Part shown: piece by piece, positions 45,307 to 53,769 of the stretch
Layout of the letters: each line of letters starts with the position of its first letter
How positions within the stretch are numbered: position 1 is the first letter of the stretch
Assembly (NCBI RefSeq): GCF_002968015.1
Contig: NZ_PUIP01000003.1
Coordinates: forward strand, 1 to 64,000
Direction: 5' to 3'
DNA length: 64,000 nt
Source: Massilia phosphatilytica
GTDB taxonomy: Bacteria > Pseudomonadota > Gammaproteobacteria > Burkholderiales > Burkholderiaceae_D
Translations under genes and position numbers: made by a program
Notes under the pieces: model-generated
Database searches by the model: none
Told to the model about the DNA's origin: nothing
The model's input: only the letters and a program-made list of their open reading frames with translations

Positions 45307-45353
45307 TGTTAGCGCGAACATCCACATCTTACCCCGGATTGAAACCGTTTTCA
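45307..45353. promoter_or_regulatory. Two LacI-type palindromes in the GH3/halogenase divergent region
   Basis: TGTTAGCGCGAACA (45307-45320) and TGAAACCGTTTTCA (45340-45353) are each 14-base CG-centred imperfect palindromes, typical of LacI/GalR-family operators, 33 bases apart centre to centre. They lie between the GH3 start (45281) and the halogenase-like start (45450). No LacI-type gene is in the window. Confidence 0.5.
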
Positions 45354-45449
45354 CAACACTCGGCGGCAAGTTCGTGTCCGGCGCTAAAAGTTACTTGCGC
45401 GGCGTAAAGACATCAGTAAAATCATCGTGCATACAAACAGGGAGACAGC

Positions 45450-46925
45450 ATGACTTATGAACGCATCGTGGTCCTCGGCGGCGGCACGGCCGGCTGGATG
45501 GCCGCGACGGCCCTCGCGACGGGCATGAAGGGCGCGACGGTGGAACTGGTGGAATCGGAAGACATCGGCACGGTCGGCGTCGGCGAGGCGACCTTCCCCT
45601 CGATCCGCAACTACCACCAGATCCTGGGCATTCCGGAAGCGGACTTCCTGCGCGCGACGAACGGCACGTACAAGCTGGGCATCCGGTTCCGCGACTGGCG
45701 CGTCAAGGGCGAGGACTATTACCACACGTTCGGCGACTTCGGCATGCTGAACGGCCCGGAGTCGCTATGGGGCCAGTACCGCCGCCATCCGCGCGCCAAC
45801 CTGCCCAAGTTCGGCGAGCAATGCCTGCCGACCGTGATGGCGATGAACGACCGCTTCTGCGCGCCCGGCAAGGACGCCGCGAACTTCAACTACGCCTACC
45901 ACTTCGACGCGATCCTGTACGCCCGCTTCCTGCGCGACGTCGCGCTGAAGCGCGGCGTGCGCCGCACCGAGGGCAAGGTGGTCGACGTGGCGCGCCGGCC
46001 GGACGGCGGCGTGGCCTCGCTCAAGCTCGACGACGGCCGCACCGTGGCCGCCGACCTGTTCGTCGACTGTTCCGGCTTCGCGTCCCTGCTGCTGGGGCGT
46101 ACGCTGGGCGAACCGTTCGTCGACTTTTCGCGCTGGCTGCCGGTCGACCGCGCGTGGGCCGTGCCGTCCGCGCGCGTGGGCGACAACCTGACGCCGTACA
46201 CCCGCGCGACCGCGCTGGACGCCGGCTGGGCGTGGCGGATCCCGCTGCAGGACCGCACGGGCAACGGCCACGTGTTTTCCACCCGCTTCATCGACGAGGA
46301 CAAGGCCCGCGAACAGCTGCTGCAACAGCTCGACGGCGAAGCGCTCGCCGAGCCGCGCATGCTGCGCTTCACGACGGGCCACCGCGCGAAGTTCTGGTCG
46401 CACAACGTCGTCGGCGTCGGGCTCGCGACGGGCTTCCTCGAACCGCTCGAATCGACCAGTATCTACCTCGTGCAGGTGGGCGTCGGCCGCCTGATGACCC
46501 TCCTGCAGCGAGGCGGCCCCGTCGCGCCGGACCTCGTCGATGCGTACAACACCGGTCTCACGCGCCAGTTCGAACGCATCCGCGACTTCATCCTGATGCA
46601 CTACTGCCTGACCGCGCGCCGCGACACGCCGTTCTGGCAGCACATGGCGGCCGTCGAGCTGCCCGAGACGCTGGCCTACAAGCTGCACGCGTGGCGCCAG
46701 ACCGGCGTGCTGCACCAGTACGACGAGGAAGGCTTCGACGGCCACAGCTGGCTCGCCATCCACGCGGGCATGCACAATTGGCCGGAACGCAGCGACCCGA
46801 CCCTGAAGCTGATCCCCGAGGAGCAATCGCTCGAGTGGGTGCGCGAACGCGCGACGCAGCTCGCGGCCGCCGTCGCGACGGTGCCGACGCACCAGGAGTT
46901 TCTGGACCGGGTGCTGGGCCGCTAG
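45450..46925 (+). CDS. Tryptophan-halogenase-family flavoprotein
   Basis: 491 residues. FAD loop LGGGTAGWMA (9-18), the halogenase-type lysine Lys75 in TYKLGIRFRDW, WxWxIP motif (Trp260, Trp262, Pro265) and EPLESTSIY with Glu334/Ser335. All signature positions of flavin-dependent tryptophan halogenases are retained. Homologues often sit near carbohydrate-type TonB-dependent receptors and glycosidases, where their role is unclear. No flavin reductase is next to it. GGGAGAC precedes the ATG. Its last four bases overlap the TetR gene. Confidence 0.88.
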   Translation: MTYERIVVLGGGTAGWMAATALATGMKGATVELVESEDIGTVGVGEATFPSIRNYHQILGIPEADFLRATNGTYKLGIRFRDWRVKGEDYYHTFGDFGMLNGPESLWGQYRRHPRANLPKFGEQCLPTVMAMNDRFCAPGKDAANFNYAYHFDAILYARFLRDVALKRGVRRTEGKVVDVARRPDGGVASLKLDDGRTVAADLFVDCSGFASLLLGRTLGEPFVDFSRWLPVDRAWAVPSARVGDNLTPYTRATALDAGWAWRIPLQDRTGNGHVFSTRFIDEDKAREQLLQQLDGEALAEPRMLRFTTGHRAKFWSHNVVGVGLATGFLEPLESTSIYLVQVGVGRLMTLLQRGGPVAPDLVDAYNTGLTRQFERIRDFILMHYCLTARRDTPFWQHMAAVELPETLAYKLHAWRQTGVLHQYDEEGFDGHSWLAIHAGMHNWPERSDPTLKLIPEEQSLEWVRERATQLAAAVATVPTHQEFLDRVLGR

Positions 46926-47557
46926 CGGTCCGCGCCGAGGCGTTCCAGCCACGCGCACAGCATGTCCGCCAGCGCATCCGCATAGGCCGCGATCTCGTCC
47001 GGGGTGTGCGGCCGCTCCGAAAACTGCTTGCCGACCGCGGACAGCGTGTCGGTGAGCAGATCGGCGGCCAGCGCGCGCGTCGCATCCGATGCCGCCGGCA
47101 GCGCCTCGCGCAGGAACGCCCGCACCGCCTCTTCCCCCGACTGCCGCACCGCGCCCGCCTCGGGCGCATCGCGGTACAGCGGCGCCGCATCGTGCAGCGC
47201 CACCCGCATCGCCGCTTCCTCGCATTCCGAACGCACGAACGCGTGCACCAGTGACCGCAAGCGATCCAGCGGCGGCCGCGCCGTGTCCGCGAGGATGGCG
47301 GACAGCATGGCCGTCGTGCGGCGCCACTCGTCGCTCTGCAGGCGGAACAGGATCGCCGCCTTGTTCGGAAAGTACTGGTACAGCGAGCCGACACTGACGC
47401 CCGCCTTCTCCGCCACGCGCGACGTCGTGAAGCGCTGCGCCCCTTCCGTCGCCAGAACCTGAACAGCCGCCTCCAGCACGGCCGCCACGAGCTCGTTGGA
47501 ACGGGCCTGTTTCGGTGCCTTGCGCGAGGCGATCTGGGGGCGGCGGCGTTCGGTCAT
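46922..47557 (-). CDS. TetR-family regulator
   Basis: 211 residues. HTH: LVAAVLEAAVQVLATEGAQR then FTTSRVAEKAGVSVGSLYQY and FPNKAAILF. The C-terminal ligand domain is unassigned. Start placed at MTERRRP, after CGGAG. Divergent from an O-methyltransferase with an inverted repeat between (47572-47604), so probably controls it and itself. Confidence 0.9.
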   Translation of the reverse strand: MTERRRPQIASRKAPKQARSNELVAAVLEAAVQVLATEGAQRFTTSRVAEKAGVSVGSLYQYFPNKAAILFRLQSDEWRRTTAMLSAILADTARPPLDRLRSLVHAFVRSECEEAAMRVALHDAAPLYRDAPEAGAVRQSGEEAVRAFLREALPAASDATRALAADLLTDTLSAVGKQFSERPHTPDEIAAYADALADMLCAWLERLGADR

Positions 47558-47571
47558 CGGTGGCTCCGGAA

Positions 47572-47604
47572 ATGCGAATAGAAAACCTGAAGGATTATTC
47601 GCAT
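47572..47604. promoter_or_regulatory. Inverted repeat, candidate TetR operator
   Basis: ATGCGAATA (47572-47580), 15 bases, TATTCGCAT (47596-47604), a perfect 9+9 dyad in the TetR/O-methyltransferase gap. The right half also forms a shorter palindrome TTATTCGCATAATAA. Confidence 0.55.
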
Positions 47605-47640
47605 AATAACCGGACCCATTCACCATCACAAGGAACCACC

Positions 47641-48303
47641 ATGACCACCCTCGCCACCGACCCCGTCGCCCCGCTGCTGGCGCGCCTGTTCGCCGAGACC
47701 GACGCCGAATCGCCGCTGGCCGCCTGCCGCGACCTGCCGGAAGCGGAACTGCACCGCCTCATGCGCAGCAAGACGGACTACCGCGACCTGTACGACCGCC
47801 TGAAAGACCTCGCGCTGCCCGTGTCGCGCGGCACCGGCGTCCTGCTCTACATGCTGGCGCGCACGAGCCGGGCCCGGACGATCGTCGAATTCGGCACGTC
47901 GTTCGGCATCTCGACCATCCATCTCGCGGCGGCCCTGCGCGACAACGGCGGCGGGCGCCTCGTCACGAGCGAATTCGAACCCGCGAAAGTCGAGCGGGCG
48001 CGCGCCAACCTGGCGGCCGCCGGCCTCCTCGATCTCGTCGAAATCCGCACGGGCGATGCGCTGCAAACGCTCGCCGCCGACCTGCCGGATGCCGTCGACC
48101 TCGTCCTGCTGGACGGCGCCAAGGCTTTGTATCCCGACATTCTCGCGCTGCTGGAACCGCATCTGCGCCCGGGCGCGGCGATCGTCGCGGACAATGCGGA
48201 CCACAGCCCGGACTACGTCGCCCGCGTGCGCGCGCCGGCGTCGGGCTATCTGTCGATGCCGTTCGCGGACGACGTCGAACTCTCGGTATGGACGGGCCGA
48301 TAA
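47641..48303 (+). CDS. O-methyltransferase, class I SAM-dependent
   Basis: 220 residues: LYMLARTSRARTIVEFGTSF, motif I VEFGTSFGISTIHLAAALRD, LVTSEFEPAKVERARANL (ribose-binding acid), VDLVLLDGAKALYPDILALL, ending ADNADHSPDYVARVRAP. It matches the bacterial catechol-type O-methyltransferase family. AAGGAACC precedes the ATG. Divergent from TetR. Confidence 0.88.
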   Translation: MTTLATDPVAPLLARLFAETDAESPLAACRDLPEAELHRLMRSKTDYRDLYDRLKDLALPVSRGTGVLLYMLARTSRARTIVEFGTSFGISTIHLAAALRDNGGGRLVTSEFEPAKVERARANLAAAGLLDLVEIRTGDALQTLAADLPDAVDLVLLDGAKALYPDILALLEPHLRPGAAIVADNADHSPDYVARVRAPASGYLSMPFADDVELSVWTGR

Positions 48304-48329
48304 CGCATCCATGGCAAACGCAATACGCC

Positions 48330-48352
48330 GATGCGTATAGTGCCTATGCATC
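48330..48352 (+). promoter_or_regulatory. Dyad in the purine permease upstream region
   Basis: GATGCGTATAG-TGC-CTATGCATC, a stem of nine pairs with a one-base bulge, 120 bases before the NCS2 permease start. It could be an operator or part of a leader; the purine riboswitch pattern was not seen. The remainder of 48353-48471 has no recognisable feature except GAGGAG before the ATG. Confidence 0.35.
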
Positions 48353-48471
48353 GGGCGCATGGTTCGCCGCGCGCCTTCGGCTCTAAGCTTCTCAACTCAT
48401 AACGACGAGACAACCCGGTGCCGCGTCCAGGTCATGCGCGCCGGGGCCAATAACATAGAGGAGCAGCCGCC

Positions 48472-49860
48472 ATGTCACAACCTCAACTCCAGCGCGTCGA
48501 ACGCGCGGAGACTTTCACAGCACCACCCGCCGCCAGCGGCAGGATCGACCAGTACTTCCAGATCTCGGCGCGCGGCAGCACGCAGCGCACCGAAGTGGTG
48601 GCCGGCGTCACCACCTTCCTCGCGATGGTGTATTCCGTGTTCGTCGTGCCGGGCATGCTGGGCCAGGCCGGATTCGACGTCAGCGCCGTGTTCGTGGCCG
48701 TGTGCCTCACCGCGGCCTTCGGTTCGCTGCTGATGGGATTCTGGGCCCGGCTGCCGATCGCGGTCGGCTGCGCGATCTCGCTGACCGCGTTCACCGCGTT
48801 CGGCCTCGTGCTGGGCAAAGGCCTGACGCCCGCGATCGCACTGGGCGCCGTGTTCCTGATGGGCCTCATCTTCACCGCGATTTCCATCACGGGCGTGCGT
48901 TCGTGGATCCTGCAGAACCTCCCGTCCGGTGTCGCCCATGGCACCGGCGTGGGCATCGGCCTGTTCCTGCTGATGATCGCATCCAGCGAAGTCGGCCTCG
49001 TCGTCAAGAACGCGGGCGCGGGCCTGCCGGTCGCGCTGGGCCAGATCACGTCGTTCCCGGTCGTGATGAGCATCCTGGGCCTCGCCGCCATCTTCGGCCT
49101 GGAACAGCGCAGGGTCCCGGGCGGCATCCTGCTCGTCGTCATCGCCATCTCCGCGCTGGGCCTGGCGTTCGATCCGAAAGTGCACTACACCGGCATCTTC
49201 TCGTGGCCGCAACTGAGCAGCCCGGGCCACGCGTCGCTGATCGGCGCAATGGACGTCAAGGGCGCGCTGAGCATGGCCGTGCTGCCCAGCGTGCTGGCCC
49301 TCGTGATGACCGCCGTGTTCGACGCCACCGGCACCATCCGCGCCGTCGCCGGCCAGGCCGGCCAGGTGGATGCGCGCGGCTACATCCACAACGGCGGCAA
49401 GGCCCTCACGGCCGATTCGCTGAGCTCCATCTTTTCCAGCCTGGTGGGCGGCGCACCGGCCGCGGCCTACATCGAATCGGGCGTCGGCACGGCAGCCGGC
49501 GCGAAGACCGGCCTGACCGCCGTCGTCGTCGGTCTGCTGTTCCTCGGCCTGATCTTCTTCTCGCCGCTGGCCGGGCTGGTGCCGTCGTACGCCACCGCAC
49601 CGGCGCTGATGTACGTGGGCCTGCTGATGCTCAGCAGCGTGGCGCACATGAACATGGACGACAAGCTCGATGCGCTGGCGGGTCTCGTCTGCGCCGTGTT
49701 CATCCTGCTGTCCTGCAACATCGTCACCGGCATCATGCTGGGCTTCTGCACCCTCGTGATCGGCCGCGTGCTGGCGGGCGAATGGCGCAAGCTGAACGTC
49801 GGCACCGTCAGCATCGCCCTCGCGCTGGCCGTGTTCTACGCGGGCGGCTGGGCCATCTGA
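48472..49860 (+). CDS. NCS2-family purine permease (AzgA-like)
   Basis: 462 residues, about 12 to 14 helices. [38 protein letters not shown], then [40 protein letters not shown] and [20 protein letters not shown], the AzgA-type signature for adenine/guanine/hypoxanthine uptake by proton symport in the inner membrane. GAGGAG precedes the ATG. No purine catabolic gene is adjacent. Confidence 0.92.
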   Translation: MSQPQLQRVERAETFTAPPAASGRIDQYFQISARGSTQRTEVVAGVTTFLAMVYSVFVVPGMLGQAGFDVSAVFVAVCLTAAFGSLLMGFWARLPIAVGCAISLTAFTAFGLVLGKGLTPAIALGAVFLMGLIFTAISITGVRSWILQNLPSGVAHGTGVGIGLFLLMIASSEVGLVVKNAGAGLPVALGQITSFPVVMSILGLAAIFGLEQRRVPGGILLVVIAISALGLAFDPKVHYTGIFSWPQLSSPGHASLIGAMDVKGALSMAVLPSVLALVMTAVFDATGTIRAVAGQAGQVDARGYIHNGGKALTADSLSSIFSSLVGGAPAAAYIESGVGTAAGAKTGLTAVVVGLLFLGLIFFSPLAGLVPSYATAPALMYVGLLMLSSVAHMNMDDKLDALAGLVCAVFILLSCNIVTGIMLGFCTLVIGRVLAGEWRKLNVGTVSIALALAVFYAGGWAI

Positions 49861-49861
49861 A

Positions 49862-50242
49862 CTAGAACATCCCGTCCCGGTTCGCCATCGGGACGGGCGC
49901 CGCCTGGGCGATATCCCACATCTCGGCGATCCGTCCGTCCTCGAAGCGCAGGATGTGGACGATCGCCAGTTCCGTCCCTCCCTCTTCCATCACGGCACGC
50001 GAATGCACGGCCACCAGCGGGCCCTCGGCAATCGCGCGCTGCACCTCGAACACCATGTGCGGAAACCGCCCGGTGTTCTCCTTCATTGCCGCCTGCAATG
50101 TTGCCGCATCGGCCCCGAAATGCGGGTTGTGATGGCGAAAGCCTGGCGCCGCATGGCGCGCAAACGCATCGTCGACCTGGCCGCGCGCGGTCAACCGCAG
50201 GAAGTCGATCGCCGTTTCTTTCAGTGTGTCCGTCCCGCTCAT
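49862..50242 (-). CDS. NTF2/SnoaL-like protein
   Basis: 126 residues: AIDFLRLTARGQVDDAFARH, NPHFGADAATLQAAMKENTG, VHILRFEDGRIAEMWDIAQA. A cone-shaped alpha+beta fold of the SnoaL/NTF2 group, which includes hydrolases, isomerases and non-enzymatic binders. GAGGAGG precedes the ATG at 50242. Function unknown. Confidence 0.85.
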   Translation of the reverse strand: MSGTDTLKETAIDFLRLTARGQVDDAFARHAAPGFRHHNPHFGADAATLQAAMKENTGRFPHMVFEVQRAIAEGPLVAVHSRAVMEEGGTELAIVHILRFEDGRIAEMWDIAQAAPVPMANRDGMF

Positions 50243-50379
50243 GACTGGTCCTCCTCGTGATGGCCAAAGCCGCATCGTGCCACCGGCGCGGCCCGGGGAC
50301 AAGCGGCCCGGCCGTATCGTACGCCGCGTCTTGACGAAATTGTGTAATCTAAGTGACAACTACTTAACAGGAGAACATC

Positions 50380-50787
50380 ATGAAAGCCACCACCATTTCG
50401 AGCATCATGCTGGCCGTCGCCGTGCTGGTCACCGGTTGCCACAAGGCCGAGAACAAGGACGGCATGGGCCCGGCCCAGTCGGCCGGCAAGGCCATCGACG
50501 ATGCCGGCGCCAAGGCCGCCGCCGAGTCGAAGGAAGCCGCAGCCAACGCCAACGCCGCTGCCCAGCAGGCCGGCGAGAACGCGAAGGAAGCCGCGCACGA
50601 GGCCAACCAGAACGTGAAGGCCGCCGCCGACCGCGCCGGCGACAAGATGCAGCAGGCCGGTGCCGAAGTGCGCCAGGAATCGCACGAAGCGGCGCGCGAC
50701 GTGAAGGAAGGCGCGAAGGACGCGACGGCCGCCACGGGCCGCGGCCTGGAACGCGCGGGCGAGAAGCTGCAGCAGGCCGGCAAGTAA
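50380..50787 (+). CDS. Alanine-rich amphipathic lipoprotein, LEA/apolipoprotein-like
   Basis: 135 residues. Lipobox LVTGC near residue 20, then 115 residues dominated by Ala, Lys, Glu and Gln with a period near 11: SKEAAANANAAAQQAGENAK, EAAHEANQNVKAAADRAGDK, EVRQESHEAARDVKEGAKDA. No other domain. The pattern resembles late-embryogenesis-abundant or apolipoprotein-type helices, so it may lie flat on a membrane or protect it under stress. AGGAG precedes the ATG. Function is inferred from composition only. Confidence 0.8.
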   Translation: MKATTISSIMLAVAVLVTGCHKAENKDGMGPAQSAGKAIDDAGAKAAAESKEAAANANAAAQQAGENAKEAAHEANQNVKAAADRAGDKMQQAGAEVRQESHEAARDVKEGAKDATAATGRGLERAGEKLQQAGK

Positions 50788-50831
50788 CGCATCGTACCGG
50801 GGTCTGTTCGCGAAGGCGGTATACTGGCTGG

Positions 50832-51650
50832 ATGCGTATCCAGCTCTTTTCCGACCTCCACCTCGAACGCGACCCCGGGTTCCAGCCGACCATCTTCGCC
50901 GACACGGACGTCGTCGTCCTCGCGGGCGACATCGGTTCGTACCAGGCCCGCTCGCGCCTGGACACCGACGACTTCGGCCTCGGGCGCTTCGCCCCGGCCA
51001 CGACGGGCGCCGCCGCGCGCGTGCTGTACGTCCCCGGCAACCACGAATTCGACGGCCTCGATTTCGACGCCACGCAGGCGCGCCTGCGCGCGACGTGCGC
51101 CGCGCTGGACATCACGTGGCTCGACCGCGAGGTCGTCACGCTCGGCGACGTCCGCTTCATCGGCACCACGTTGTGGGCCGACTTCGACGCGCTGGCGTCG
51201 GGCGAGACCGACATCGGGCGCCAACTGAAGCAGCGCGAAAAGGCGTTCCGCGCCGCGAACTACTACCTGTCCGGGAACACGACGCTCGTGGACGGCGTCC
51301 CGCTGCTGGCGGAAGGCCAGCGCGAACTGTCGTTTGCCTGCCAGGCCTGGCTGCGCGACGCGCTGGCCACGCCATTCGACGGCACCACCGTCGCCGTCAC
51401 CCACTACGCCCCGAGCCTGCGCAGCGCCGACCCGCGCTACGGCATCAGCCCCGGCACGGCGGGCTTCTGCAACGCGCTGGACGACCTGCTGCCGTTCGCG
51501 GACGTGTGGATGCACGGCCACCTGCATTGCGCGAACGACTACGTCGTCGAAGGCACAGGCTGGCGCTGCCGGGTCGTCGCGAATCCGCTTGGCTATGCGA
51601 ACAAGGGCGAGCAGGCGGCGTTCCGGGAAGACCTGATTATCGAACTCTGA
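50832..51650 (+). CDS. Metallophosphoesterase
   Basis: 272 residues. Calcineurin-like motifs in order: FSDLHLE, VVLAGDIGSY, YVPGNHEFDG, VTHYAPS and WMHGHLHCANDY, giving the full two-metal site. No signal peptide, so cytoplasmic. Substrate unknown. Start placed at MRIQLF; a long in-frame stretch upstream carries no motif. Confidence 0.9.
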   Translation: MRIQLFSDLHLERDPGFQPTIFADTDVVVLAGDIGSYQARSRLDTDDFGLGRFAPATTGAAARVLYVPGNHEFDGLDFDATQARLRATCAALDITWLDREVVTLGDVRFIGTTLWADFDALASGETDIGRQLKQREKAFRAANYYLSGNTTLVDGVPLLAEGQRELSFACQAWLRDALATPFDGTTVAVTHYAPSLRSADPRYGISPGTAGFCNALDDLLPFADVWMHGHLHCANDYVVEGTGWRCRVVANPLGYANKGEQAAFREDLIIEL

Positions 51651-51666
51651 GTCATCGAACTCCGAA

Positions 51667-53073
51667 TCAGCGCACGCCCTGGTACATCAACCCGCTGTCG
51701 TTCAGGCCGAACCTGAACTTGCGGTTCATCGCGATGATCTCTGCGCCCGCCAGCAACGTGGGCCCGTAGCCATGCGCCGCCTTCACGCTGGTGGGACGGT
51801 ACGCATAGAAGGCGGGATCGAACGCCATGCCCGTGCCCACGCAGATGCCTTCGATCTGCCCGTTCGGCAGCACCTTGCTGGCGACCGCGTTCCATGCCAG
51901 GTTCGCCATCGGCCCGTACGCCTGCGCGTCGACATAGCCCCGGTTCACCGCACGCGCGATGGCGTACGCGTAGATCGCGGTGGCCGACGTCTCCTCGTAA
52001 GTCTCGTTGCGGTCGATCAGCTGGTGCCAGAAGCCATCCTTCGTCTGGAAGCTGGCGAGGCCCTTGACGTGGGCGCGCAGCTGTTCCAGCACGGCCTTGT
52101 AGTCCTTGTGCGTCTTCGGCAGGACTTCCAGCACCTCGACCATCGACATCACCGCCCAGCCGTTCGCGCGGGCCCAGTGCATTTCGGGATGGTCGCGCAG
52201 GCCTTCGACATAGCCGTGCATGTAGATGCCGAGACTCCGGTTGAACATGCGCTTCGAGAATTGCAATACCTGGCGCGCCGCGTCGTCGTAGTAGCGCGCA
52301 TCGCCCGTGGCCTTGCCCAGATAAGCGATCGTGGGCACGCCCATGAACATGTCGTCCAGCCATACGGTGTCCGGCAGCGGTCGCATCTTCGCGCCGCCGC
52401 GGCCGTCCGGACCGCCCCGTGCCAGCGTGCCGTCCTTCAGCCGATATTCCTTCTTCGTGACGAAGTCGCCGCAGATCGGGATCATCTGCGAATAATCGAC
52501 CGGCGATCCCTCCAGCTTCGCCTTCAGGAAGCTCTGGCACAGCGCGCCGGCATCGTCCAGCGCATGCGGGTTCAGGAAGCTCTTGATGGGCGCGGCCGCG
52601 TGCTCGCGGTCCGCCTGGACGAGCGGCAGGTAGGTCTTCGTCAGCCGGGACAGCAACGCGTGCCGCTTGATGGCGTAGTCCGTGTAGCGGCGGTCGCCCG
52701 TGGCGGCGCCGGCCGCGAGCATGCCCGTGTAGGTCACGCCCCATTCATAGCTCGTGAGGCGGAAGTCGCCCGGCTTCAGCACGGCATTCGGGTCCGCTTG
52801 CGCCAGGTCGGCAATGGGCGCACCCGTGCGCTGGTCGATCACCTCGGCCGGCGTGACCTTGTCCAGGTAATCGAACACGCGGTCCAGCACGGCCTTGACC
52901 TCGGCCGCATCCATCGCGCGGTAAGGCGTCGGGTAGTGCACGTCGAGCGCGTGCAGCATGGCGTCGGCGGCGGCCGGGCCCTTTTCCTGCGGGGCCGGCG
53001 CCTGCTGGGCGGACGCGTGCAGCGCGCACGCGGCCAGCACCCCTGCGACGCATGGCTTCAAACGGTTCTTCAA
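51667..53073 (-). CDS. GH105-type unsaturated rhamnogalacturonyl hydrolase, secreted (first)
   Basis: 468 residues with a signal peptide (about 1-22). (alpha/alpha)6 barrel: SYEWGVTYTGMLAAGAATGD, catalytic WLDDMFMG with Asp240/241, MHWARANGWAVMSMVEVLEV, DGFWHQLIDRNETYEETSAT. It should release the unsaturated galacturonate left by rhamnogalacturonan lyases. Last gene of a transcript with the tandem CE12 and DUF6250 genes. Confidence 0.88.
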   Translation of the reverse strand: MKNRLKPCVAGVLAACALHASAQQAPAPQEKGPAAADAMLHALDVHYPTPYRAMDAAEVKAVLDRVFDYLDKVTPAEVIDQRTGAPIADLAQADPNAVLKPGDFRLTSYEWGVTYTGMLAAGAATGDRRYTDYAIKRHALLSRLTKTYLPLVQADREHAAAPIKSFLNPHALDDAGALCQSFLKAKLEGSPVDYSQMIPICGDFVTKKEYRLKDGTLARGGPDGRGGAKMRPLPDTVWLDDMFMGVPTIAYLGKATGDARYYDDAARQVLQFSKRMFNRSLGIYMHGYVEGLRDHPEMHWARANGWAVMSMVEVLEVLPKTHKDYKAVLEQLRAHVKGLASFQTKDGFWHQLIDRNETYEETSATAIYAYAIARAVNRGYVDAQAYGPMANLAWNAVASKVLPNGQIEGICVGTGMAFDPAFYAYRPTSVKAAHGYGPTLLAGAEIIAMNRKFRFGLNDSGLMYQGVR

Positions 53074-53085
53074 GCAAGTCTCCTG

Positions 53086-53769
53086 TCAGTCGAGTCGTTG
53101 TATGGTGAGATCGTCCACCGTCTGGCGCGACCATGTGGTGCGCAGGCCGAACCAGCCGGACGTCAGCGGATGCGGGTCGCGGTAGGTGAACCAGGTGTTG
53201 CCGTCCACGCTCACGCGCGTGCAGCCCTCGTAGACCGCGATCTCGATGCGATAGTCGCGGTTCGGCTCCAGCAGGTGGGCACCGTCGGTGTACTCGGCGA
53301 TGAGTTCGCGGCGGCCGCTGCCATAGCGGCGCAGGCGCGTCGTCGTGTTGCGGTTGCCGCCGATGCCCGCGTAGTACAAGGTCAGGTCGTCGTAGTCCTC
53401 GAACTTGCCGCTGCGCGTAAACTGGTCGGCGCGTTTCGGGTCGCGCGCCATCCAGAACACGTTCAGGTCGGACAGGCGGTCGTTCCCGCCGCCGTCGACG
53501 ATCACGCGGCGCGTAAAACTGATCAAGACGTTGCCGGACAACGGACGGTCCAGCCACACGGTGGCACCGCCGTCGACGTCCATCACGAGCCGTCCGTCCC
53601 GGTTCTCTACAATATTGCCCGGCTTGCGGGCATACTCGGCTACGTAGCCCGTCAGCGGTCCGCTGAAATCGTCCCGGAACAGCACCGTGCCCGGGCGGCC
53701 CCACGCGGTGCAATCGTCGGCCTGCGCGGCGCCGCACAGCGCCAACGCCACGAGCAGTGCCAACCTCAT
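53086..53769 (-). CDS. DUF6250-type secreted beta-jellyroll protein
   Basis: 227 residues with a signal peptide (MRLALLVALALCGAAQA). Jellyroll-like: LFRDDFSGPLTGYVAEYARK, LYYAGIGGNRNTTTRLRRYG, YRIEIAVYEGCTRVSVDGNT, ending TWSRQTVDDLTIQRLD. I recall the family as DUF6250, common beside pectin enzymes; it may bind or process oligosaccharides. Start overlaps the tandem CE12 stop by four bases (ATGA). Confidence 0.78.
   Translation of the reverse strand: MRLALLVALALCGAAQADDCTAWGRPGTVLFRDDFSGPLTGYVAEYARKPGNIVENRDGRLVMDVDGGATVWLDRPLSGNVLISFTRRVIVDGGGNDRLSDLNVFWMARDPKRADQFTRSGKFEDYDDLTLYYAGIGGNRNTTTRLRRYGSGRRELIAEYTDGAHLLEPNRDYRIEIAVYEGCTRVSVDGNTWFTYRDPHPLTSGWFGLRTTWSRQTVDDLTIQRLD

Noticed and set aside
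48304-48471. Purine-type riboswitch before the NCS2 permease
   Set aside because: The conserved purine-riboswitch core could not be found; only a simple dyad is visible. An Rfam search, including xanthine motifs, would decide.
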